64,000 bases of DNA from Virgisporangium aliadipatigenens (GCF_016863615.1 NZ_BOPF01000004.1:1-64000); one strand, 5' to 3'. Positions 52,110-61,330 are shown, counted from the stretch's first letter. Translations and numbers: made by a program. The notes: generated by a model not told the origin, from the letters alone.

Positions 52110-53846
52110 TCAGGTCCGCAGGATTCCGGCGGTCCGCGCCGCTTTGATCCACTGGGGGAACTCGCTCAGCAGCCGCTCGTACAGCTCCTCGTCGCTGACC
52201 CGTTCGATGTCGTCGACGGCGAAGAAGCCAGCGTTGTCGACCATGCGGCCCTGGAGGGTGTCGAGGCGTTCGAGCACGCCGTAGGAGCTGCCGCCCATCC
52301 CCACGAACTGCCAGAACAGCGGCTTGTCCGCGCAACTCCGGAGGATCTGCTCGATCTCCTGGTCCTTGTAGATGCCGCCGTCGGAGATGAACAGCACCAG
52401 CGCGGGCGGCCCGGGCGGGGCGGCCGTCACGACGCGCAGGATGTCGTTCATCACCTTCGGTTCCTCGTTGCCGCCGCCGAGTTCGCGGCCGTCGACGCTG
52501 CCGTCCGGCAGGAACATCGGTCGGGCCCGCGGGATCATCTTCAGCTTGCCCGGCTTGACGAACTTGGCGATCCAGCCGGGCAGCTCGCCGATGGTCAGGT
52601 GCGGGAGCTGGGTCATGTTCGAGGCGAAGATCCAGGCGGGGATCACGCCGTCCGGCGTGAGCTGGGCGCCGACGGCGGCGAGGCGTTCGACGACGCGACC
52701 GACGATGCCCTTCTCGTACTGGTAGTACATCGAGCCGGAGGCGTCCAGGACGATGATCACGCGGGCCTGGATCGCGGTGGCGCCCTTCTTCTCCAGCACC
52801 ACGCGGACCATCTGCTTGCGCAGGTCGAGGCGCTTGCGCATGTCGATGGGCAAGCGCTCCTCGGTCGCGCCGGCGCCCGACGGCGCACCCGTCAGGCCCG
52901 GGCCCGTCGCGGCCGTCGGGCCACCGGCGGGCGGATAGCTCGGCGGGGTCGCCTGCCCAGGGGCGCCCGGCGGTGCCGGATAGCTCGGCGGGGCGCCGGG
53001 CGGCGTCGGGCCGGTCGGCGGCGCCGTATACACGGGAGGGGCCGCGTAGCCGGGCGGGCCGGGCGGTGCGGACGGGACCGGCCCGGTCGGTGGGGCGAAG
53101 GGTGCCGTGGGTGGCGCCGCGTAGTCCGGCGGGCCGGGCGTGGGCCCTGAGGCGGCGGTCGGCGGGGCCGCGTAGGTGGGCGGGCCCGGCGGCGCGGACG
53201 GGACCGGCCCGGTGGGCGGGGCGAAGGGGCCTGTGGGTGGCGCACTGTAGGCGGGCGGCGCGGACGGGACGGGCCCGGCGGGCGGTGCCGGGTAACCCGC
53301 CGCGGGCTGGGCCGGAGCGGGGACGGGCGCTTCGGCCGGTTCGTCGTCGACGTTGATGCCGTACGTGCGGGCCAGCCCCGCCAGCCCGTCCGACCACCCC
53401 TGCCCGACCGCGCGGAACTTCCACGCCGGCCCGCGCCGGTACAGTTCGCCGAGCACCAGCGCGGTCAACCCGGCCGTGTCGGGGACGTCGAACCGCAGCA
53501 GCGGCGCCGCCTGGGCGTTCTCCACGACCAGGTGCAGGTCGCCGATCCCGCCGAACCCACCCTGGTGCACCGAAACCGCCAGCAGCACCTTCGTCACGTC
53601 GGCCGGCACCGAGGGCAGCGCGACCGTGAGCGTGGCGCCGTCCAGCGTCACCGCGCCGGAGCTGTGCCGCGGGTTGTTGTAGAAGACCATGTCGCCGTCG
53701 TCGCGCACCTTGCCGTTGTCGGCGACGAGGAGGCCGGTCAGGTCGGGTTCGGGCGCGCCGGGGCCGCTGCGCCAGCGTGCCGCGATGCGGATCGTGCCGT
53801 CCGGGACGGGGGCGTTGGCGCCCCGCGTCAGCGTGGTCGGTGTCAT
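52110..53846 (-). CDS. TerD-proline-rich-VWA fusion protein
   Basis: 578 aa. Residues 1-165 are a TerD domain (calcium-binding, tellurite/stress family) with DGDMVFYNNPRHSSGAV. Residues 170-330 are an extended Pro/Ala/Gly linker. Residues 361-578 are a VWA domain with MIDAS DASGS (368-372) and FISDGG. A normal TerD and a TerF-like VWA are separate genes elsewhere; here they are joined. No signal or helix, so cytosolic. ATG 53846 has GGGGAG; the long frame upstream is antisense noise. Divergent from the lldD-like gene. Confidence 0.9.
   Translation of the reverse strand: MTPTTLTRGANAPVPDGTIRIAARWRSGPGAPEPDLTGLLVADNGKVRDDGDMVFYNNPRHSSGAVTLDGATLTVALPSVPADVTKVLLAVSVHQGGFGGIGDLHLVVENAQAAPLLRFDVPDTAGLTALVLGELYRRGPAWKFRAVGQGWSDGLAGLARTYGINVDDEPAEAPVPAPAQPAAGYPAPPAGPVPSAPPAYSAPPTGPFAPPTGPVPSAPPGPPTYAAPPTAASGPTPGPPDYAAPPTAPFAPPTGPVPSAPPGPPGYAAPPVYTAPPTGPTPPGAPPSYPAPPGAPGQATPPSYPPAGGPTAATGPGLTGAPSGAGATEERLPIDMRKRLDLRKQMVRVVLEKKGATAIQARVIIVLDASGSMYYQYEKGIVGRVVERLAAVGAQLTPDGVIPAWIFASNMTQLPHLTIGELPGWIAKFVKPGKLKMIPRARPMFLPDGSVDGRELGGGNEEPKVMNDILRVVTAAPPGPPALVLFISDGGIYKDQEIEQILRSCADKPLFWQFVGMGGSSYGVLERLDTLQGRMVDNAGFFAVDDIERVSDEELYERLLSEFPQWIKAARTAGILRT
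52857..53339 (-). repeat. Proline-rich tandem repeats in the TerD-VWA linker
   Basis: The linker uses units with PFAPPTGPVPSAPPGPP and YAAPPT, near-identical at two places (residues about 207-230 and 249-271), and looser copies around them. The repeat is in the coding sequence, not a CRISPR. Confidence 0.8.
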
Positions 53847-53885
53847 CGACGCTCCCCGTGTGCTGTCTGCCGCCGAGTTCGAGCA

Positions 53886-53891
53886 TATGGT
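53886..53891 (+). promoter_or_regulatory. -10 element of a leaderless message
   Basis: TATGGT (TAnnnT) lies 6 bases before GTG 53898, and there is no Shine-Dalgarno, as expected when the message starts at the start codon. Confidence 0.5.
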
Positions 53892-53897
53892 GCTGGC

Positions 53898-54986
53898 GTG
53901 CCCGTGCTCACCGTTGCCGACTACGAAGATCTCGCCCGCGCGAAGGTGCCGGCTTCCTACTGGGGCTACGTTTCCGGCGGAAGCGGGACGGAACGGAGCA
54001 TGGTGGCCAACCGGGCGGCGTTCGACCGGTTCGCGCTGCGACCCCGGGTCCTGGTCGACGTCTCGACGATCGATACCTCGGTCGAACTTCTCGGAGCCCG
54101 GCTGGCCGGCCCCGTGCTCGTCGCGCCGACGGCGTACCACCGCATGATGCACCCCGAGGGCGAACTGGCGACCGCACGCGGCGCGGCCGAGGCCGGCGCG
54201 CTCTACGTGACCAGCTACTTCTCCACTCAGCCGCTGCCCGACGTCGCGGCGGCCGCCGGCGCCGGCGCGCGCTGGATGCAGTTGTACTGGCTCAAGGACC
54301 GCGAACTGTTCGGCTCGGTGGTGGACGGTGCGGTGGCGGCCGGGTTCACGGCACTGGTGCTGACGGTGGACACCCCGGTCGTCGGTCGACGGCTGCGCGA
54401 CCTGCGCAACGAACTGGTGCTCGGGCCGGAACTGCGGGCCGCCAACGTGGGGCCGGCGCTCGGCAACGCGATGCGGCGCGGCGAGGCGGGGCGTTCGGCG
54501 GTGGCGGACGCGGCCAACCGGGCGTTCGACGCGTCGATCACCTGGGACGACCTCGCGTGGTTGCGCGAACGGGGCGGGCTTCCGGTCGTTCTCAAGGGAA
54601 TCCTGACGGGGGAGGACGCCGCGCTGGCGGTCGCACACGGCGCGGCCGCGGTCATCGTCTCCAACCACGGCGGGCGCCAGCTCGACCACGCGGTCGGCGG
54701 CATGGACGCGCTGCCGGAGGTGGTCGAGGCGGTGGCCGGGCGGGTGCCGGTGCTGGTCGACGGCGGCTTCCGGACCGGCACGGAGGTGCTCATGGCGCTG
54801 GCGGCCGGCGCGTCGGCGGTGCTCGTCGGGCGGCCGGTGCTGTGGGGGCTGGCGGTCGACGGTGCGGCCGGCGTGCGGGGCGTCCTGGACATGTTGCACA
54901 CCGAGCTGGCGCAGGCGATGGCGCTCACCGGACGCCCGACGATCGCCCGGATCGACGGCACGGCGCTCAGAACGTTCCCCAGGTGA
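53898..54986 (+). CDS. FMN-dependent alpha-hydroxy-acid oxidizing protein
   Basis: 362 aa barrel. FMN and substrate segments: LVAPTAYHRMMHPEGELATARGA, MQLYWLKDRE, LTVDTPVVGRR, VLKGILTGEDA, SNHGGRQLDHAVGG (catalytic His near 253) and DGGFRTGTEV. It should oxidise an L-2-hydroxy acid such as lactate or glycolate. GTG 53898. Overlaps the convergent small gene by 20 bases. Confidence 0.93.
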   Translation: MPVLTVADYEDLARAKVPASYWGYVSGGSGTERSMVANRAAFDRFALRPRVLVDVSTIDTSVELLGARLAGPVLVAPTAYHRMMHPEGELATARGAAEAGALYVTSYFSTQPLPDVAAAAGAGARWMQLYWLKDRELFGSVVDGAVAAGFTALVLTVDTPVVGRRLRDLRNELVLGPELRAANVGPALGNAMRRGEAGRSAVADAANRAFDASITWDDLAWLRERGGLPVVLKGILTGEDAALAVAHGAAAVIVSNHGGRQLDHAVGGMDALPEVVEAVAGRVPVLVDGGFRTGTEVLMALAAGASAVLVGRPVLWGLAVDGAAGVRGVLDMLHTELAQAMALTGRPTIARIDGTALRTFPR

Positions 54987-55326
54987 CCGTGGGCCGGTTC
55001 GCCATGCGGACGATCTGATAGCCGGGAAGGCGCCGTCGCTTCGTGGACCGGGCGGCGGCGCCCTCGTAGAACGCCCGGTGCAGCGCGGTGTCGCCGCTGC
55101 GGTCCTGCGCGTCGACGTCGGCGCCGCCGTCCAGCACGCGCGCGAGGCCGGTGCCGCCCTCCACCGCGGCGGTGTAGACGGCGGCGACACGGCGGTCCCG
55201 GTCGGCGAGTTCGTTCTCGTGGCGGCGTTGCGCCCGACCCTGTTGCGCGACGCGCAGCAGGACCCAGGCGAGACCGGCCAGCGTGAGGCCGATGACGCTC
55301 AGTAGCACGATGTCGACGACGGGCAT
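54967..55326 (-). CDS. Small membrane protein with one ankyrin-like repeat
   Basis: 119 aa. One N-terminal helix (VVDIVLLSVIGLTLAGLAWVLL), a charged coil, then about 35 residues like an ankyrin unit (DVDAQDRSGDTALHRAFYEGA) and a basic end. A single repeat is too short for a normal ankyrin domain, so it may be a remnant or work with partners. Tail overlaps the hydroxy-acid-oxidase gene. Confidence 0.68.
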   Translation of the reverse strand: MPVVDIVLLSVIGLTLAGLAWVLLRVAQQGRAQRRHENELADRDRRVAAVYTAAVEGGTGLARVLDGGADVDAQDRSGDTALHRAFYEGAAARSTKRRRLPGYQIVRMANRPTVTWGTF

Positions 55327-55385
55327 GCGTCATCGGTATCGCACCGGTCGCCGGCACGCACGACGCGCGAACGCGTGACAGCGCC

Positions 55386-55391
55386 TAAGTT
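55386..55391 (+). promoter_or_regulatory. -10 element of a leaderless message
   Basis: TAAGTT (TAnnnT) 7 bases before ATG 55399, with no clear Shine-Dalgarno in between. Confidence 0.45.
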
Positions 55392-55398
55392 GAAGCGC

Positions 55399-56583
55399 AT
55401 GGCGTTCGAGATCGACCGGGTGCGGGGCGCCTATCCCGCGCTCGCCGAGGGATACGTCCACTTCGACGGGGCCGCCGGCACGCTCGTGGCCGGGCCGGTG
55501 AGCGACGCGATCGCCGCGACGCTGCGGGCCGCGGTGGGCAACCGGACCACCGTGTTCGCCCCGGGGCGTCGCGCGGGGGAGATCGTCGCCGCGGCGCGGG
55601 CCGCCGTCGCGGATCTCGTGGGGGCCGCGCCCGAGGGCGTGGTGTTCGGGTCGAGCGCCACCGCGTTGACGTACACGGTGTCGCGTGCGCTGTCGGCGAC
55701 GTGGCGGCCCGGCGACGAGGTGGTGGTGTCGCGCCTCGACCACGACGCCAACGTGCGCCCGTGGGTGCAGGCCGCCGAGCGGGTCGGTGCCGTGGTGCGC
55801 TGGGCCGAGTTCGACCCGGAGACGGGTGCGTTGCCGACGGAGGCGTTCGACCGGGTCATCGGGCCGCGAACGCGGCTCGTCGCGGTCACGGCGGCGAGCA
55901 ACGCGATCGGCACCCGCCCCGACGTGGCGACGATCGCCGCCCTGGCGCGGGCGGCCGGCGCGCTGTCCTATGTGGACGGCGTGCACGCGACGGCGCACCT
56001 GCCCACCGACGTGGTCGCGCTCGGCGCCGACTTCTACGTGACCAGCGCCTACAAGTGGTCCGGCCCGCACCTCGCGGCGTGCGTCGCGGCACCGTCCACC
56101 TGGGACTCGTTGCGCCCCGACAAACTCGTGCCGTCGCCGGACGCGGTGCCGGAACGCTTCGAGTTCGGGACGCTCAGCTTCGAACTGCTGGCCGGCGTGA
56201 CGGCCGCCGTCGACCACCTCGCCGGCCTCGACGCGACCGCCGCGGGCACCCGGCGCGAACGCGTGCTCGCGTCGATGTCCGCGGCGCACGCCTACACCGG
56301 TGACCTGTTCGCCCGGTTGACCGACGGGCTGCGCGCGATCGACGGCGTCACGCTCCTGCCCGCGCCGAAGGGCGGCTGCCCGACGGTGTCCTTCCGGGTC
56401 GCGGGCGAGGCGGCGGAGCGCACCGCCACGCGCCTGGGCGACCGGGACATCTGTGTGTTCGCCGGTGACTACTACGCGTACGAGTACTTCCGGCGCACGG
56501 GTGGCCCCGCGGTACGGGCGAGCCTCTACCACTACAACACCGCCGACGACGTCGAACGCCTGCTGGCGGCGCTGTCCTCCTAG
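55399..56583 (+). CDS. Cysteine-desulfurase-like class V aminotransferase
   Basis: 394 aa PLP enzyme: DGAAGTLVAGPV, DHDANVRPW, the PLP-binding SAYKWSGPH (Lys near 218) and the C-terminal domain ending DVERLLAALSS. It belongs to the TIGR01976-like group, whose reaction is not proved; the catalytic Cys loop of SufS is not evident. It is not clearly EgtE. ATG 55399; a longer frame from 55375 is possible. Confidence 0.88.
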   Translation: MAFEIDRVRGAYPALAEGYVHFDGAAGTLVAGPVSDAIAATLRAAVGNRTTVFAPGRRAGEIVAAARAAVADLVGAAPEGVVFGSSATALTYTVSRALSATWRPGDEVVVSRLDHDANVRPWVQAAERVGAVVRWAEFDPETGALPTEAFDRVIGPRTRLVAVTAASNAIGTRPDVATIAALARAAGALSYVDGVHATAHLPTDVVALGADFYVTSAYKWSGPHLAACVAAPSTWDSLRPDKLVPSPDAVPERFEFGTLSFELLAGVTAAVDHLAGLDATAAGTRRERVLASMSAAHAYTGDLFARLTDGLRAIDGVTLLPAPKGGCPTVSFRVAGEAAERTATRLGDRDICVFAGDYYAYEYFRRTGGPAVRASLYHYNTADDVERLLAALSS

Positions 56584-56702
56584 CCGGTTCCGGCGTGGTT
56601 GACAGGTTTTTCAAAGGAAAATGCAACGCGATTGAGCCCAGCCTCCGTCTTCAGGGGCGACGGCAGCCCGCCCGGGATTGCCGCCGAACGATGGAGTAGC
56701 GC

Positions 56703-58688
56703 ATGTGCGGTTTCGTGGTGTGTGTCGACAAGGCCGTGATGCCTGAGGGGTCGCCGATCGGCCTCTCGTCCGCTCTCGACGCGATCCACCACCGCGGACC
56801 GGACGACTGCTCAGAGGCACACGCCGGCCCGTGCACCTTCGGCTTCCAGCGCCTCGCGATCATCGACACCGACGGCAGCCGCCAGCCCCTGCGTTACCCG
56901 GTGTCGGGGCCCCAGGCGGGCCGCTGGACGGTCGTGTGCAACGGCGAGATCTACAACTACCGCGGGCTGCGCGCCGAATTGATCGAGGACTACGGTTGCG
57001 AGTTCGCCACCGAGGGCGACATCGAGGTGCTCGCGGCGGCGCTGCACGTGTGGGGCATCGACGCGCTGCGCCGGCTGCGCGGCATGTTCGCCTTCGCGGC
57101 GTGGGACGACGTCGAGGGTGTGCTGCACGCGGGGCGCGACCCGTTCGGCATCAAGCCGCTGTACGTGGCGGCGCTCGAGGACCGGCTCTGGCTCGCCAGC
57201 GAGAAGAAGACGCTGATGTCCATTGTGGACAGGTATGCGGTCGACAGCACCGCGCTGTCGCATTACCTGACGCTGCAGTACGTTCCGGAGCCGCACAGCC
57301 TGCACCGCGACGTCGCCCGCCTCGCCGCCGGCGAACGCCTCGAGTACCGCCCCGGCGGCGACGTGAAGATCGAGTCGTGGTCGCGGCCCATCTTCCGCCC
57401 GCAGCCGGTCACCGCCGGCACGGCGCTGCACCAGACGCTCGTCTCCGACATCCGCGAGACGCTGCGCGAGAGCGTGCGCGCGCACATGGTCGCCGACGTG
57501 CCGGTCGGGGCGTTCCTGTCGAGCGGGATCGACTCGACGGCCATCGTGGCGCTCGCCCGCGAGGTCAAGCCCGACCTGCGGGTCTACACGGCCGGCTTCG
57601 AGGAGACCGAGACCGCCGGCTACTCCGAACTGGGCATCGCGGCCGACACCGCACAGCAGCTCGGCCTGCGCCACACCGCCGCGGTCGTGCGGCCCGAGGA
57701 CGTCATCGCCACGCTGCCGCGCATCATCTGGCACCTCGACGACCCGCTGGCCGACCCGGCGCTGATCCCGCTGTACTTCGTCGCGAAGGCCGCCGCCCAG
57801 GACGTGACGGTGGTGCTCTCCGGCGAGGGCGCCGACGAGCTGTTCGGCGGCTACGCCATCTACCGCGAACCGGCGTCGGTCGCACCGGTGCAGAAGCTGC
57901 CGCGCGCCGCGCGCCTCGGACTGCGCGCGCTCGGCCGGCTCATCCCCGAAGGCGTCAAGGGGCACAGCTTCCTCGACCGGGCCACCACCCCCATCGAGGA
58001 GCGGTACTACGGCAACGCGCGGATGTTCGACGACCGTTCCAAGGGGCAGCTGCTGCGGGCCGGGATGACGCCGTACACGCAGGTGACCGAGGCGGCCTAC
58101 GCGGAGGCGGCGGCGCTGGACGACGTCGCCACGATGCAGTACGTGGACCTGCGCACCTGGCTGCCCGGCGACATCCTCACCAAGGCCGACCGCATGTCGA
58201 TGGCGCACTCGCTGGAGCTGCGGGTGCCGTTCCTGGACAAGCGCGTCTTCGACGTCGCGGCCCGCATCCCGGCCGAACTCAAGGTGCCGCGCGCCCACCG
58301 CACCACGAAGGTGGCGCTGCGCGAGGCGATGCGCGGCATCGTGCCGGACTCCGTGGTGGACCGGCCGAAGCTGGGGTTCCCGACGCCGACGCGGGTGTGG
58401 CTCAAGGGCGTCGTCGGGGAGTGGGCCGCCGAGGTGATGTTCCGGTCCTCCGCGAGTGAGCTGCTCGACCTCGGCTACGCGCAGAAGCTGCTCGCCGACC
58501 ACCGGGCCGGCGTCGCCGACTACTCGCGCAAGGTGTGGACCGTGCTGAGCTTCTGCCTCTGGTACGCCATTTTTGTCGAACGGTCGATCGACGCGGCCGC
58601 GCCGGTGGGTGTGCCCCGCCAGCGGCAGGCGGCACCGGTGCAGCCGCTGCAGGGCGGCGGAATGGCCTCGCGCGTGGTGGCCGCGTAG
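56703..58688 (+). CDS. asnB: Asparagine synthase (glutamine-hydrolysing)
   Basis: 661 aa. N-terminal glutamine amidotransferase with catalytic Cys2 (MCGFVVCV) and HHRGPDD, then an ATP-pyrophosphatase synthetase domain with AFLSSGIDSTAIV (P-loop), SGEGADELFGGY and KADRMSMAHSLELRVPFLD. It forms asparagine from aspartate, glutamine and ATP. GGAG precedes ATG 56703. The leader (56584-56702) has TTGACA at 56599 but no good -10. The last 40 residues are extra. Confidence 0.96.
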   Translation: MCGFVVCVDKAVMPEGSPIGLSSALDAIHHRGPDDCSEAHAGPCTFGFQRLAIIDTDGSRQPLRYPVSGPQAGRWTVVCNGEIYNYRGLRAELIEDYGCEFATEGDIEVLAAALHVWGIDALRRLRGMFAFAAWDDVEGVLHAGRDPFGIKPLYVAALEDRLWLASEKKTLMSIVDRYAVDSTALSHYLTLQYVPEPHSLHRDVARLAAGERLEYRPGGDVKIESWSRPIFRPQPVTAGTALHQTLVSDIRETLRESVRAHMVADVPVGAFLSSGIDSTAIVALAREVKPDLRVYTAGFEETETAGYSELGIAADTAQQLGLRHTAAVVRPEDVIATLPRIIWHLDDPLADPALIPLYFVAKAAAQDVTVVLSGEGADELFGGYAIYREPASVAPVQKLPRAARLGLRALGRLIPEGVKGHSFLDRATTPIEERYYGNARMFDDRSKGQLLRAGMTPYTQVTEAAYAEAAALDDVATMQYVDLRTWLPGDILTKADRMSMAHSLELRVPFLDKRVFDVAARIPAELKVPRAHRTTKVALREAMRGIVPDSVVDRPKLGFPTPTRVWLKGVVGEWAAEVMFRSSASELLDLGYAQKLLADHRAGVADYSRKVWTVLSFCLWYAIFVERSIDAAAPVGVPRQRQAAPVQPLQGGGMASRVVAA

Positions 58689-58712
58689 CGAAAACCCCAT
58701 CGACGGCGGCGG

Positions 58713-58718
58713 TACGTT
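58713..58718 (+). promoter_or_regulatory. -10 element of a leaderless message
   Basis: TACGTT (TAnnnT) lies 6 bases before GTG 58725, with no Shine-Dalgarno. Confidence 0.45.
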
Positions 58719-58724
58719 TCTGGC

Positions 58725-59585
58725 GTGGATCTCGACGCCTGTCTACGCCGGCTGGGCCTGTCGCACCCCGGTCCCCCGTCCGTGGCGGCGCTGCGCACCG
58801 TGCACCGCGCCATGGTCGAACGGGTCGCCTACGAGAACATCGACATCTATCGCGGGCGTCCCGAGCCGCCGCTGGACGTCGACGCGTCGGCCGCGCGGAT
58901 CGCGTCCGGGCGGGGCGGGTTCTGCTACCACGTCAACGCCACGCTGGGCGGGCTGCTGGACGCGCTGGGCTACACCGTCGTCCGGCACATCGGCGGCGTG
59001 TACGGCCGCGACGAGGAGCCGGTCGGCGCCAGCGGCAACCATCTCGCGCTGACCGTCTCGGGACTGCCGGCGCCGCAGTGTCCCGACGGCGTGTGGCTGG
59101 TCGACGCCGGCCTCGGCGACGGACCGCACGAGCCGCTGCCGTTGCGGGAGGGCGTCTACCGGCAGGGGCCGTTCACGTACGGGCTGGGGCCCTCACGCGT
59201 CATCCCGGGCGGGTGGCACTTCACGCACGACGCCGAGTACGGGTCGTTCCGGGGGTTCGACTTCCGGGACGGGCCGGCCGCGCCGGAGGAGTTCGAGGAG
59301 ACGAGCCGGTTCCTGACGTACTCGGCGGAGTCGCCGTTCCGCCGGCAGCTGACCGTGCAGCGGCGCGACGCGGGCGGGGTCGACGTGCTGCGCGGCTGCG
59401 TGTACACGCGCATCGACGGGGAGGGGCGCCGCTCGCACACCCTGCACGGGTCGGGGGAGTGGTTCGCGTTCCTGCGCGAGCGGTTCGGGCTCACACTGTC
59501 CTATTTGGACATCGCCGAGCGGGCCGAACTGTGGCGCAAGGTGCGGGCGCAGCACGAGGAGTGGGCCGCGACCCACCCCTCGTGA
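58725..59585 (+). CDS. nat: Arylamine N-acetyltransferase
   Basis: 286 aa. Catalytic triad: Cys in GRGGFCYHVN near residue 67, His in SGNHLAL near 106, Asp in WLVDAGLGD near 125. It transfers acetyl from acetyl-CoA to arylamines or hydrazines; in mycobacteria it affects cell-wall lipids. GTG 58725. Converges with egtD 10 bases later. Confidence 0.93.
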   Translation: MDLDACLRRLGLSHPGPPSVAALRTVHRAMVERVAYENIDIYRGRPEPPLDVDASAARIASGRGGFCYHVNATLGGLLDALGYTVVRHIGGVYGRDEEPVGASGNHLALTVSGLPAPQCPDGVWLVDAGLGDGPHEPLPLREGVYRQGPFTYGLGPSRVIPGGWHFTHDAEYGSFRGFDFRDGPAAPEEFEETSRFLTYSAESPFRRQLTVQRRDAGGVDVLRGCVYTRIDGEGRRSHTLHGSGEWFAFLRERFGLTLSYLDIAERAELWRKVRAQHEEWAATHPS

Positions 59586-59595
59586 CGCCGGTCCG

Positions 59596-60567
59596 TCAGG
59601 CGGCCTGGGCGAGCGTGAGCTGGAAGCGGCCCGCGCGATCCGTCCAGCCCTGCACCGTCGTGAAGCCGGCGGCGTCCAGTTCGGCCCGGATGCCCTCCGG
59701 CCGGAACTTCGCCGACACCTCGGTGCGCAGTTCCTCGCCGGCGGCGAAGTCGACGTGCAGCCCCAGGTCGCGGATGTGCACCCGCATGTCGGCGGTGGCG
59801 CGCAGCCGCATCTCGATCCACTCGCGCTCGGCGTTCCAGAGGGCGACGTGCGCGAACCGGTCCGGGTCGAAGTCGGCGTCCAGTTCGCGGTTGACGACGC
59901 GCAGCACGTTGCGGTTGAAGTCGGCCGTCACACCGGCGGCGTCGTCGTAGGCCGGCACCAGCACCGTGGGCGACTTGACGAGGTCGGTGCCGAGCAGCAG
60001 CCACTCGCCGGAGTCGACCGCGGAGCGCAGCGCCCCCAGGAAGTCCTTGCGCTCCTCGGGGATCAGGTTGCCGATCGTGCCGCCGAGGAACACCACCAGC
60101 CGCCGTCCGCCCGCCGGGAGCGCACCGAGGTGGCGGGTGAAGTCGCCGACGATGCCGCGCACGTGCAGACCCGGGTACGCGGCGTCGATCGCCGCCGTGG
60201 ACTGCTCCAGCGCGCTGGCCGACACGTCCAGCGGCACGAACGCCCCCAACTCGCCGGTCGCGCTCAGCGCGTCCAGGAGCAGGCGGGTCTTCTCCGATGC
60301 GCCGGAACCCAGTTCCACCAACGTCTTTACTCTCGTCAGGGCGGCGATCTCGGCCGCGCGGTCCGCGAGGATCTCGCGCTCCGCGCGCGTCGGGTAGTAC
60401 TCCGGCAGGCGGGTGATCTCCTCGAAGAGGTCACTGCCCCGCGCGTCGTAGAACCACTTCGGCGGCAGCCACTTCGGCGACGCGGTCAGTCCGGCACGCA
60501 CGTCGGCGCGCAGCTGCCGCGCGATGTCGGCGTCGTCGATCAGGTACTCCAGCGCTTCGGCGGTCAT
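59596..60567 (-). CDS. egtD: L-histidine N-alpha-methyltransferase (ergothioneine)
   Basis: 323 aa. Trimethylates histidine to hercynine with SAM. WLPPKWFYDARGSDLFEEIT, the SAM loop VELGSGASEKT, and FLGGTIGN identify it; the late E282-like region is conserved. Overlaps egtC by 4 bases. Last gene of the operon egtA-egtB-egtC-egtD. Confidence 0.96.
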   Translation of the reverse strand: MTAEALEYLIDDADIARQLRADVRAGLTASPKWLPPKWFYDARGSDLFEEITRLPEYYPTRAEREILADRAAEIAALTRVKTLVELGSGASEKTRLLLDALSATGELGAFVPLDVSASALEQSTAAIDAAYPGLHVRGIVGDFTRHLGALPAGGRRLVVFLGGTIGNLIPEERKDFLGALRSAVDSGEWLLLGTDLVKSPTVLVPAYDDAAGVTADFNRNVLRVVNRELDADFDPDRFAHVALWNAEREWIEMRLRATADMRVHIRDLGLHVDFAAGEELRTEVSAKFRPEGIRAELDAAGFTTVQGWTDRAGRFQLTLAQAA

Positions 60568-61325
60568 GCGGTGATGGTCCTTCCGGATAGGTCGGTCAGG
60601 TCGACAGCGCCCGTGGTGGCGGCCACGAGGTGCCGGTCGGGTACCGGGCGCCAACCCGGGTCGTCGTCGAGCGGCTCGGAGGCGAGGAGCACCGCGCCGT
60701 CCCGGCGGAGGTAGGAGAGGCTGTGCGTCCACGCGGTGGCGACCACGGCGGTCCCGTCGGTGAGCAGCACGTTGAGCCGCGAACCGGGCGCCGCGGCCTC
60801 GACCGCGAACACCGTCTCCGCGACGGCGTCCACTGTGGACGCACCGGTGCGCAAGCGGTGCCGCACCAACGCCCACAGCAGCGCCGCGTCGGTCGGCGCG
60901 TCGAGCGTCAGCAGGTCCCGCGTCGGCAAAGTGCCGGCGAGGCCGGCGACGCTGTCCGGCCAGCCGGTGATCCTTCCGTTGTGGCTGAACAGGAAGCGCC
61001 CCTCGGTGAACGGGGCGGCCGCGGTCTCCATCGTCGGCATGCCGGTGGTGGCGTTGCGCACGGCGCACAACGCCGCCCCGCTCACGGTCGCCGCGGCGAG
61101 CGCCGGCAACGCCGCATCCGTCCAAATAGGACAGTCGCGCCGGTAGCGCAACGGCGCGTCGACGCCCGGCTGGTACCACCCCAGCCCGAACCCGTCGGCG
61201 TTGACGGATCCGCCGCCGCGCATGTCCCGCGGCGCGTAGCTCTGCCGGAGCAGGCCGTGCGGCGCGTCGACGATCAGCGCGGCCAACGGCCGGGGCGGTC
61301 CCAGGTAGGCCAGATGTCGGCACAC
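60564..61325 (-). CDS. egtC: Gamma-glutamyl-hercynylcysteine sulfoxide hydrolase
   Basis: 253 aa class II amidohydrolase. Cys2 (MCRHLAYLG) is the nucleophile, with NADGFGLGWY and FLFSHNGRI. It removes glutamate from the hercynylcysteine sulfoxide. GTG 61325 overlaps no gene but is 5 bases from egtB's stop; the frame continues upstream without support. Confidence 0.95.
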   Translation of the reverse strand: MCRHLAYLGPPRPLAALIVDAPHGLLRQSYAPRDMRGGGSVNADGFGLGWYQPGVDAPLRYRRDCPIWTDAALPALAAATVSGAALCAVRNATTGMPTMETAAAPFTEGRFLFSHNGRITGWPDSVAGLAGTLPTRDLLTLDAPTDAALLWALVRHRLRTGASTVDAVAETVFAVEAAAPGSRLNVLLTDGTAVVATAWTHSLSYLRRDGAVLLASEPLDDDPGWRPVPDRHLVAATTGAVDLTDLSGRTITA

Positions 61326-61330
61326 CCCGC

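Noticed and set aside
52857-53339. Regular repeats resembling a CRISPR array
   Set aside because: The units are coding proline-rich repeats in frame with TerD and VWA and vary in length; no conserved direct repeat with unique spacers.
52110-55190. A 1026-residue minus-strand reading frame through 53847-55190
   Set aside because: The first half lies antisense to the hydroxy-acid oxidase and has no domain; the real gene starts at ATG 53846 with a Shine-Dalgarno.
55399-56583. The class V aminotransferase as EgtE
   Set aside because: It lies 5 kb from the operon and its motifs fit a TIGR01976-like group rather than EgtE; listed only as a possibility to test.
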